From an uncultured Microcoleaceae cyanobacterium (GTDB lineage Bacteria; Cyanobacteriota; Cyanobacteriia; Cyanobacteriales; Microcoleaceae): DNA of 5,900 bases. Below are positions 1-4,470 of this stretch, piece by piece. The notes under the pieces were generated by a model. That model saw nothing but the letters and a program-made list of their open reading frames with translations, was not told the origin of the DNA and searched no databases. Where the stretch lies: positions 1-5,900 of the forward strand of contig CALKCV010000258.1 in assembly GCA_938083405.1 (NCBI GenBank), in the 5' to 3' direction. The translations under genes were made by a program, and so were the position numbers. Each line of letters starts with the position of its first letter. Position 1 is the stretch's first letter.

Positions 1-314
1 AGGCCTTTTTCTAATTGACTATCTTCGATCCATTTTATAAATTCCAACAGTCCGTTTAGCGGTTGCAGGTCGAGAGCATTTTCTCTAAATTTCGCTTCTT
101 TGTAATTTGCAAATTCTGTGACTTCTGAATCCGATAATTGCGGCAACCATTCATTAATAATCGCTTCATTTGTCCAGCCGCTAATGTGCTTTTTGTAAAA
201 GGGCAAATCGAGTTCCATACCATAATTTTTGAGAATGTCTTCCCAAATTTGATAATGAATTGGATCGGTGTGGACAAGGGTTCCATCTAGATCGAATATA
301 ATCGCTTTAAGCAT
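1..314 (-). CDS. HAD-superfamily phosphatase (beta-phosphoglucomutase-like), C-terminus cut by window edge
   Basis: This is the first 104 codons of a haloacid-dehalogenase hydrolase, open from the ATG complement at 312-314 to the left edge. The N-terminus MLKAIIFDLDGTLV is HAD motif I: Asp8 would be the phosphorylated nucleophile, Asp10 the acid/base, and GT follow. The segment HTDPIHYQIWEDIL and the helical stretch after it look like the C1 helical cap of the phosphoglycolate phosphatase / beta-phosphoglucomutase branch. Motifs II (Ser/Thr), III (Lys) and IV (Asp pair) lie beyond the edge, since family members are usually about 215-250 residues, so the substrate (a small phosphorylated metabolite) cannot be named. 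No clear ribosome-binding site is visible; the upstream DNA is a heptamer repeat. It runs in the same direction as the SGNH gene and may be cotranscribed with it. The superfamily call is firm and the subfamily is inferred. Confidence 0.88.
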   Translation of the reverse strand, partial: MLKAIIFDLDGTLVHTDPIHYQIWEDILKNYGMELDLPFYKKHISGWTNEAIINEWLPQLSDSEVTEFANYKEAKFRENALDLQPLNGLLEFIKWIEDSQLEKG

Positions 315-315
315 T

Positions 316-357
316 TTGTTAATTGTTAATTGTTAGTTGTTAGTTGTTGGTTGTTAA
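316..357. repeat. Six tandem heptamers (TTGTTAA/TTGTTAG/TTGTTGG)
   Basis: Six consecutive 7-bp units read TTGTTAA, TTGTTAA, TTGTTAG, TTGTTAG, TTGTTGG, TTGTTAA. The array occupies essentially the whole gap between the stop codon of the SGNH gene (358-360) and the start of the HAD gene (314). Tandem heptamers of this kind (STRR-type) are a known feature of cyanobacterial intergenic DNA. Copy number is likely to vary between strains (inference). Confidence 0.9.
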
Positions 358-1140
358 TTACCTATTCTCCAATAAAGGTATTAACGCTTCTTCCCAAAGC
401 TTTGCCATTTTACTATGACCTCGACGGTTCGGATGAACGGTATCCTCTAAATCGTCAAAATCTAAGGCGCTATTAATATCTACAAAGATGAGCCTATCGC
501 CCTGTTTTTGTCTGCTTTCTATTAAAGCAGCGATCGCCCGATTATATTCGTTTACCCTTCGATCTACTTCTTCCATCTCTATAGGCGGAATAGAAGCTAC
601 TAATATTTCCGCGTTGGGCACTTCTTGGAATATTTCATCAATCAAATTGTTTAGCCTTTCTGGAGCAGTTTTTACTCGATAATTTTGTGCGATGTCGTTA
701 GTTCCAATAGTTAACAAAATTATATCCGGTTGAGTTCTTTTTAACCAGATGTTGATATACTGATGAATTTGGTCGATTCTCCAACCAGAATGACCCTCGT
801 GGTCTCTATCCGGCAAATAATTAGGACCGTTAATTAGAGAACCGACAAAATTAATTTTATAACCGCGATCGCTCAATTGTTTCCAGAGATTAATGCGATA
901 ACCCCCAGGGAAATCATAACCATCAGTAATCGAATCGCCCAAAGGCATAATTTTAGTAGGGGCTTCTTCTGGCATAACCGTTACTTGCGATTGCTTGCTG
1001 GCAGTTACATTTTCTAAAGGTTTATCGGAAATTTGCAACGCTTCAGAATCGAGCTTTCTCGGACTACAACTGACAAATATCAAACTAGATAACAGCAGAA
1101 AAAAAGTTAAAAAATATCTTGTTTTTTCCGATAAAAACAT
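358..1140 (-). CDS. SGNH/GDSL-family esterase, predicted lipoprotein
   Basis: This 260-residue protein is a secreted SGNH hydrolase, predicted to cleave ester bonds, possibly acetyl groups on polysaccharides. It starts with a hydrophobic signal (residues 10-24) ending in LIFVSC, a lipobox-like site that would make Cys25 the lipidated residue; Phe at -3 is not ideal. A linker (about 26-60) leads to the catalytic domain. Block I is IMPLGDSITDG with nucleophile Ser70, block II includes Gly100 in NFVGS, block III is IGTND with Asn148, and block V is DTVHPN with Asp233 and His236. All four SGNH residues are present, so it should be active. The segment DHEGHSGWRIDQI (113-125) resembles the XynB-like subgroup of carbohydrate esterases. 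There is no obvious Shine-Dalgarno sequence before the ATG at 1140. The gene lies just upstream of the HAD gene in the same orientation. The substrate is unknown. Confidence 0.9.
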   Translation of the reverse strand: MFLSEKTRYFLTFFLLLSSLIFVSCSPRKLDSEALQISDKPLENVTASKQSQVTVMPEEAPTKIMPLGDSITDGYDFPGGYRINLWKQLSDRGYKINFVGSLINGPNYLPDRDHEGHSGWRIDQIHQYINIWLKRTQPDIILLTIGTNDIAQNYRVKTAPERLNNLIDEIFQEVPNAEILVASIPPIEMEEVDRRVNEYNRAIAALIESRQKQGDRLIFVDINSALDFDDLEDTVHPNRRGHSKMAKLWEEALIPLLENR

Positions 1141-1163
1141 TCTTAATTTTAAGAGTTAACGAT

Positions 1164-1254
1164 GTAGGGAAGGCTAGCTATCCAAAATTTGGGGGCAATT
1201 CTCCCGCGCCCCAAAAACCAAAAAATCGGAGTCAGCGTGGAAGATCGCCCCTAC
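1164..1254. repeat. Candidate inverted-repeat element with internal hairpin
   Basis: GTAGGG at 1164-1169 is the inverse of CCCTAC at 1249-1254. Inside lies a 7-bp stem, TTTGGGG (1188-1194) with CCCCAAA (1209-1215), around a 14-nt loop. No protein is encoded. The layout suggests a small non-autonomous palindromic element, but the terminal repeats are only 6 bp and no target duplication was found, so the call is tentative. Confidence 0.3.
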
Positions 1255-1287
1255 AAAAAATCTTAACCAGGTACTAGAGAACCGATG

Positions 1288-1305
1288 GAGAAATAGGGTT
1301 TCTCT
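1288..1305. repeat. Short palindrome, AGAAA-type
   Basis: GAGAAATAGGGTTTCTCT contains AGAAA and TTTCT arms (with a flanking G/C pair) around a TAGGG centre. A related unit, AACCCGGTTTCT, occurs at 1485-1496. Similar AGAAACCGGGTTTCT palindromes recur in filamentous cyanobacterial genomes (from memory; not searched here). Confidence 0.4.
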
Positions 1306-1331
1306 CAACAATACCTTCGCGGATGCATCTG

Positions 1332-1446
1332 GTAGGTTGGGTGGAGTGAAACGAAACCCAACATAAGGAAAAGACCCGAACGATCCCCCTTTGGGATACG
1401 GGGGGGGGCGTGAGTGTTGGGTTGCACTACGTTCCACCCAACCTAC
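1332..1446. repeat. Head-to-head pair of GTAGGTTGGGTGGA palindromic repeats (REPIN-like)
   Basis: Two 32-bp copies lie in inverted orientation at 1332-1363 and 1415-1446. They match at 26 of 32 positions, including the first 14 bases (GTAGGTTGGGTGGA) and the last 9. Each copy can fold on its own: GTTGGGT pairs with ACCCAAC, giving a 7-bp stem and a 13-nt loop (1336-1342 with 1356-1362; 1416-1422 with 1436-1442). The copies can also pair with each other across a 51-bp spacer that contains CCCCC, then a run of nine G (1400-1408). This is the architecture of REP doublets (REPINs), which are mobilised in trans by RAYT-type transposases. No such transposase is in the window. Confidence 0.75.
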
Positions 1447-1477
1447 AAGTTTTAGGGCTAAATATTGGCGTTTTTGC

Positions 1478-1503
1478 GAGAATAAACCCGGTTTCTGAGA
1501 ATA
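1478..1503. repeat. Short palindrome AACCCGGTTTCT flanked by GAGAATA direct repeats
   Basis: GAGAATA occurs at 1478-1484 and again at 1497-1503, bracketing AACCCGGTTTCT, an imperfect palindrome centred on CCGG. It sits 14 bp past the petN stop codon, so it could shape the 3' end of the petN transcript, but it has no following T run on the minus strand. It resembles the unit at 1288-1305. Confidence 0.35.
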
Positions 1504-1516
1504 CTGGAGCGACCCC

Positions 1517-1606
1517 CTAGAAGCCGTTACGAGCCCAGACCACCATTGAAATAGAAAAGGCCATTAGCACCAATAATGAAACCCAACCCAAGGAAAGAAT
1601 GTCCAT
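1517..1606 (-). CDS. petN: Cytochrome b6f complex subunit PetN (29 aa)
   Basis: This complete 29-codon gene starts at the ATG complement 1604-1606 and ends in TAG (complement 1517-1519). The product begins MDILSLGWVSLLVL and ends SMVVWARNGF, which matches the cyanobacterial and chloroplast PetN pattern (MDIL-LGWVSLL ... MVVWGRNG). PetN is a single-helix subunit at the periphery of the cytochrome b6f dimer in the thylakoid membrane and is needed for complex stability. The helix spans about residues 5-24 and the length is exactly that of the family. Ala25 replaces the usual Gly in WGRNG, which is a mild change. No strong Shine-Dalgarno is visible. A weak -10-like TATAAA lies on the minus strand at 1643-1648. 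The gene is divergent from the membrane protein at 1687, with 80 bp between the two starts. Confidence 0.95.
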   Translation of the reverse strand: MDILSLGWVSLLVLMAFSISMVVWARNGF

Positions 1607-1686
1607 AATTACTTTGAAAAAACGGTAAAAACAACTGCAAACTTTATATTATTTTAATTTGAGCCATTTTTGAATAACAGCGCTAT

Positions 1687-2175
1687 ATGACAAACGATCG
1701 CTCCTCCAACTTCAGTCCCGCAGAAAGGATAGAATCTCTCAAGGCTGGTGCTTTGGCGGGTTTCTGTGCGTTATTGACTTTTAGCATCATTCTCTGGAGC
1801 AACAGTTTTATCCTGGCCCGCCGGTTCGAGTTATTAGCAAGTCTCCAGATAGAGACATGGGGCTGGAATTTAGCGCTTCGGGGGGCGATCGCCTTTATCG
1901 GCGGCTTTCTCTTCGGCGCGACCTATCGCTACATCATCCGCCAAGACCGAAATCCTCAACTCAAAGCCGGGGCAGTCTTGGCCTTCGGACTCGTCCGAGC
2001 TTTCGGCCAAATAGATTTTGGACTATCTTCTCAGACAGAAAAAATGCCCGCTATTTCAGAATTATTGCCATTGGCAGTAGGGGGCATAGAGAGTATTATT
2101 TTGTTTGCGGTAGCGGGCATAATCTTAGAGGAGGCGATCGCCAAGGGAATAATAAAACCTTTTATTTCAACGTAA
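1687..2175 (+). CDS. Four-helix membrane protein of unknown function
   Basis: I do not recognise this 162-residue protein beyond its general type. The N-terminus (1-18) is polar and probably cytoplasmic. Hydrophobic segments fall at about 19-41, 61-82, 93-108 and 126-148, giving a four-helix protein with both ends on the same side. Glycine-rich helices (GALAGF, IGGFLFGATY, LAVGGIES) suggest tight packing. Conserved-looking charged positions next to helices include Arg45-Arg46, Arg65 and Glu148-Glu149. Two HIP1 sites lie inside the gene (1885, 2134), so it looks native rather than recently acquired. It is divergent from petN and convergent with the ferritin-like gene. There is no clear ribosome-binding site before the ATG, though the N-terminus fits a membrane protein. 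A role in the photosynthetic membrane is only suggested by proximity to petN. Confidence 0.8.
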   Translation: MTNDRSSNFSPAERIESLKAGALAGFCALLTFSIILWSNSFILARRFELLASLQIETWGWNLALRGAIAFIGGFLFGATYRYIIRQDRNPQLKAGAVLAFGLVRAFGQIDFGLSSQTEKMPAISELLPLAVGGIESIILFAVAGIILEEAIAKGIIKPFIST

Positions 2176-2180
2176 TTTAC

Positions 2181-2227
2181 CCCCCACTCTTCCCGCCCCA
2201 CTCCTATCTTCCCGCGCAACTCCTAAC
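2181..2227. repeat. C-rich degenerate tandem repeat between convergent genes
   Basis: CCCCACTC occurs at 2182-2189 and 2196-2203, CTTCCCGC at 2189-2196 and 2208-2215, and a decayed third unit (AACTCC) follows. The repeat fills the whole gap between the membrane protein and the ferritin-like gene and runs over the latter's stop codon. No hairpin terminator is visible in this gap. Confidence 0.55.
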
Positions 2228-2657
2228 TAAAATCCCGCAACATTTTTTTTATTTCTAAATTGTGCAATTCTTCTTGACCGATCATAGTGCGGGCATACTC
2301 TTCCAAATAAATAGAAGCATTCTCTACAGTTTCCAATAAATCTTTATAGAGGTCTAAAGCTTTTTTCTCGTGGTTAAGACTTTCTTGAAGAATATCTCTT
2401 ACTGAGTGTTGGTAACTTTCCTCAATAGGAGCTATTTTTTGACTCGGATGCCCCTCTAAACCGGTGAGAATTTCTCCTGCTTGTTGGGCGTGAAGCAAAG
2501 ATTCATTGGCCTGACCCTGAAAAAATTGCACGATCGGAATGCGATTAGGTCCAGTCACCATTAGGGAATAATGGGTGTAACGTACTACACCAGAAAGCTC
2601 AAATTCCATGATGGTGTTCAGCAAATCAATCGCTTTTTCTCTCTCAAGTTCTTTCAT
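2223..2657 (-). CDS. Ferritin-like diiron protein (bacterioferritin-related)
   Basis: This 144-residue, almost wholly helical protein belongs to the ferritin-like superfamily, whose members bind two irons in a four-helix bundle and oxidise or store iron, or remove peroxide. Likely ligands by pattern are Glu20 (helix A, EFELSGVVRYTHY), Glu52 and His56 (helix B, NESLLHAQQAGEIL), Glu97 (helix C, NHEKKALDLY), and Glu129 and His132 (helix D, GQEELHNLEI). The helix B motif is ExxxH rather than the standard ExxH. The Met that binds haem in classical bacterioferritin is not evident, and the protein is shorter than the usual 155-160 residues. The start is supported by GAGAG at 2663-2667, five bases before the ATG, and by a promoter at 2690-2718. 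It is monocistronic in appearance and convergent with the upstream membrane protein. The fold is confident; the exact role is not. Confidence 0.87.
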   Translation of the reverse strand: MKELEREKAIDLLNTIMEFELSGVVRYTHYSLMVTGPNRIPIVQFFQGQANESLLHAQQAGEILTGLEGHPSQKIAPIEESYQHSVRDILQESLNHEKKALDLYKDLLETVENASIYLEEYARTMIGQEELHNLEIKKMLRDFS

Positions 2658-2689
2658 ATTTTCTCTCGGTTTAATGGTTGCTTTAGTTT

Positions 2690-2718
2690 ATTGTACATAA
2701 CAATTCCCCATCTGGAAA
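2690..2718 (-). promoter_or_regulatory. Predicted sigma-70-type promoter of the ferritin-like gene
   Basis: On the minus strand, TTTCCA (2713-2718; 4 of 6 to TTGACA) is followed by a 17-bp spacer and TACAAT (2690-2695; 5 of 6 to TATAAT). Transcription would begin near 2683, leaving a leader of about 26 nt that carries the GAGAG ribosome-binding site. Confidence 0.55.
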
Positions 2719-2733
2719 ATCACCCGCTCGCCA

Positions 2734-2760
2734 AAAGCTTATTTCCGCCAAATAAGCTTT
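2734..2760. promoter_or_regulatory. Perfect 11-bp-arm palindrome upstream of the ferritin-like promoter
   Basis: AAAGCTTATTT (2734-2744), a 5-nt centre CCGCC and AAATAAGCTTT (2750-2760) form a perfect inverted repeat. Its edge is 16 bp upstream of the predicted -35 element. The arms are AT-rich (2 G/C in 11), and no separate T run follows on either strand, so an operator fits better than an intrinsic terminator. It does not match the Fur, Zur or PerR consensus patterns I know. Confidence 0.5.
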
Positions 2761-2785
2761 GACAGCAAAAAATTGACACTAAAAA

Positions 2786-2852
2786 CCAGTGCTGAAAACC
2801 ACCGCAAACACGCCCTTGCAATTATTTTAGGCGATTGAGAAAGCAGCACTGG
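2786..2852 (-). terminator. Long-loop inverted repeat followed by T run, 3' of the HhH lipoprotein gene
   Basis: CCAGTGCTG (2786-2794) and CAGCACTGG (2844-2852) form a perfect 9-bp stem enclosing 49 nt. Read on the minus strand, the second arm is followed directly by TTTTT (2781-2785). A nested 4-bp stem (2811-2814 with 2830-2833) lies inside. It begins about 30 nt after the lipoprotein stop codon. It may be a terminator, but the loop is far longer than usual, so a structured 3'-UTR or small RNA is also possible. Confidence 0.4.
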
Positions 2853-2882
2853 GGCAACGATTAATTATTCTTGAGTGGATTT

Positions 2883-3257
2883 TTACTCAGAATCTTTCGA
2901 TGCTTCTTTAACGACAATATCGTTCTGAATGTAATCTAGCTGTTCGGGACTAATGACCTCTTTAGAAGCCAGTTCGTTGATATCATCATAAGGGCGGTTT
3001 TCCTCGATCTTTTCGGGTAAGTCCGAAACCCCTAATTTATCTGCCAATTTCTTTAAATCTTCTTCAGAAGCAGTGTTAATATTGATGGCAGGGACGATCG
3101 CGAGACCGGGAACTACCACTGGGGTAGAGGGTTCTGGGCTAGTTTCCACAGTTGTACCGTAACCCCCCGTTGCTTGTGGATCGGCACAGGAAGTTAGAGC
3201 GATCGGTATAGCAGCTACACCAGCAAAAAACAGTAAACGAATTTTAGACACGATCAT
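2883..3257 (-). CDS. Small lipoprotein with degenerate helix-hairpin-helix (ComEA/PsbU-like) domain
   Basis: This 124-residue exported protein has a signal sequence (residues 6-23) ending in the lipobox LTSC, so Cys24 should be lipidated. A low-complexity Gly/Thr/Pro linker (25-55) tethers a C-terminal domain (about 56-117) beginning INTASEEDL. That stretch, with KIEENRPYDDINEL and later SPEQLDYI, follows the layout of the helix-hairpin-helix domain of ComEA (DNA uptake) and PsbU (photosystem II extrinsic protein). The hairpin itself is degenerate: the usual GxG turn is reduced to GVS (76-78), so DNA binding is doubtful. Plausible roles are a surface-tethered ComEA-like protein or a lumenal/periplasmic protein contact domain. 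It has its own promoter (3298-3326) and no visible Shine-Dalgarno. The lipoprotein and domain calls are good; the function is open. Confidence 0.82.
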   Translation of the reverse strand: MIVSKIRLLFFAGVAAIPIALTSCADPQATGGYGTTVETSPEPSTPVVVPGLAIVPAININTASEEDLKKLADKLGVSDLPEKIEENRPYDDINELASKEVISPEQLDYIQNDIVVKEASKDSE

Positions 3258-3297
3258 AATTAAATAGAAATGGGTGCTGAATTAACAACAATTTAAT

Positions 3298-3326
3298 ATT
3301 CTAGTCGCTATTAAAATTTTTGACAA
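3298..3326 (-). promoter_or_regulatory. Predicted sigma-70-type promoter of the HhH lipoprotein gene
   Basis: On the minus strand TTGTCA (3321-3326; 5 of 6) and TAGAAT (3298-3303; 5 of 6) are separated by exactly 17 bp. Transcription would start near 3291, about 34 nt before the ATG. This is the best promoter match in the window. Confidence 0.62.
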
Positions 3327-3442
3327 TTAGGATCGCTTTACTATCTAAATCAAACCTGATGCCATCTATAAGCAATTCATAATTTAAGCTACTTACCCCA
3401 ATTGAGTCCTAGTGTTTGAGAGCCATTTTGAGAGATAAAATC

Positions 3443-3448
3443 TATAAT
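3443..3448 (+). promoter_or_regulatory. Candidate -10 element for the metal-uptake operon
   Basis: A perfect TATAAT lies 94 bp before the first operon gene. The nearest -35-like hexamer, TTGAGA at 3416-3421, is 21 bp away, which is too far for a standard promoter, so activation by a regulator or a weak -35 is implied. The rest of the 285-bp divergent spacer (3258-3542) holds no recognisable NikR box, cobalamin riboswitch or RNA gene. Confidence 0.35.
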
Positions 3449-3542
3449 CTAAATTAGAAGCTTATGCCCCCCCACCCCATTGTAAATATTTTTCAAATCC
3501 TGTTTCCTAGATCTTGGCAACTACCACCACGGCAAAATACCC

Positions 3543-4373
3543 ATGAGAAAACAGGTTTTACTATTAGGGAGTTGGGCGCTGCTAGCCTCTAGCATCCTGC
3601 TTGGTTCTTCCCAAAGTCCAGCAACAGAGGAGAATACAGGAATCCTCCAGATCGAGGCCAACGGCGAAGACTTCGTGCGAGAAGGCTTTGTTTCCAAAGA
3701 TGGCTGGGAAATAACATTTGACAAGCTTTATGTAAACTTAGCCGAAGTCACTGCCTATCAAACAGAACCTCCTTATAATGCCGCAACCGGAGGTCAACCC
3801 CAAGCACTCGAAACAGTGCTGCTGGTTTCAGAAGAGACAGTGGATTTGGCATTGGGGGACGAAAACGCAGCCCCGATTTTAGTGGCCGAAGTCCCGGCCC
3901 CCCCCGGCAGGTATAACGCCCTGTCGTGGAAAATGCCAAAAGCAGCGGAAGGTCCCGCCGCAGGTTATTCTCTCGTAGCGATCGCCACTGCCAGCAAAGA
4001 CGGCCAAACTATTCCTTTTACTTTAAAAATAGATGAAGAGATGCAGTTTACCTGCGGAGATTTCGTCGGGGAAGAACGCAAAGGCATCCTCCAACCGGGA
4101 GGTAAAGCCGACTTAGAGGCAACTTTCCACTTCGACCACTTATTCGGCGACGGCGAGGCCCCACCAGACGACGAGATTAATACTGGCGCTTTAGGTTTTG
4201 CGCCTCTGGCAGCTTTAGCCGAGGATGGCAAGCTGGAGGCAGATGCCGTCACCCTTCAGCAAAAACTCTCCCCGCCAGACTACAACAAACTTAAGGCTAT
4301 TTTGCCTAGCTTGGGTCACGTCGGCGAGGGCCACTGCCACGAATCTCTGATGGTTCATCGAGATGGCCAATAG
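3543..4373 (+). CDS. Secreted protein with His/Cys-rich C-terminus, accessory to CbiM-type metal uptake
   Basis: This 276-residue protein opens with a signal peptide (charged MRKQ, hydrophobic core 5-21) and no lipobox Cys, so it is predicted to be released into the periplasm. The mature part is beta-rich, with segments such as WEITFDKLYVNLAEVTAY and VPAPPGRYNALSWKM that recall DUF4382-like beta-sandwich proteins; I offer this only as resemblance. Possible metal ligands are His196, Asp198 and His199 in FHFDHLFGD, the acidic run Asp209-Asp210-Glu211, and the C-terminal cluster His259, His264, Cys265, His266, His272 (GHVGEGHCHE). Cys171 and Cys265 are the only cysteines in the mature protein and could form a disulfide. 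It is the first gene of the apparent cbiM operon, which suggests periplasmic binding or delivery of nickel or cobalt (inference). No ribosome-binding site is obvious before the ATG. Confidence 0.8.
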   Translation: MRKQVLLLGSWALLASSILLGSSQSPATEENTGILQIEANGEDFVREGFVSKDGWEITFDKLYVNLAEVTAYQTEPPYNAATGGQPQALETVLLVSEETVDLALGDENAAPILVAEVPAPPGRYNALSWKMPKAAEGPAAGYSLVAIATASKDGQTIPFTLKIDEEMQFTCGDFVGEERKGILQPGGKADLEATFHFDHLFGDGEAPPDDEINTGALGFAPLAALAEDGKLEADAVTLQQKLSPPDYNKLKAILPSLGHVGEGHCHESLMVHRDGQ

Positions 4374-4389
4374 CCGTTACGAGCAATTT

Positions 4390-4444
4390 GGGATTTTCTG
4401 TTAAGAAATGTATCCCGTCCCAGAAAACGGTGGCAAGATTTTTT
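4390..4444 (+). promoter_or_regulatory. Intercistronic hairpins with following T run (possible attenuator or processing site)
   Basis: GGGATTTTCT, a GTTA loop, then AGAAA, a 3-nt bulge and ATCCC form a bulged 10-bp hairpin (4390-4416). A weaker 4-bp stem, CCGT (4415-4418) with ACGG (4427-4430), overlaps its base and is followed nine bases later by TTTTTT (4439-4444). The two stems exclude each other. The gap between the first two operon genes (97 bp) is larger than translational coupling needs. Evidence is structural only. Confidence 0.25.
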
Positions 4445-4470
4445 AGCAAGCATTCACAGGACCATAGAAT

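Noticed and set aside
1174..1437. 87-codon minus-strand reading frame between petN and the esterase
   Set aside because: It runs through the palindromic repeats and the G9 tract, its product is low in recognisable structure, and it has no ribosome-binding site or family resemblance.
1857..2258. 133-codon plus-strand frame overlapping the membrane protein
   Set aside because: It is an out-of-frame shadow of the 1687-2175 gene, Arg/Ser-rich, and it continues into the C-rich repeat.
3320..3347. Plus-strand promoter TTGACA ... TATCTA
   Set aside because: The -35 is perfect but the -10 matches only 3 of 6, and the same bases form the much better minus-strand promoter at 3298-3326.
3258..3542. 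Cobalamin riboswitch, NiCo riboswitch or NikR operator upstream of the metal operon
   Set aside because: I looked for the B12-box pattern, conserved NiCo helices and the GTATGA/TCATAC palindrome and saw none.
4372..4384. 13-base match (AGCCGTTACGAGC) shared with the 3' end of petN (1522-1534)
   Set aside because: The match does not extend on either side, and one 13-mer repeat is roughly expected by chance in a window of this size.
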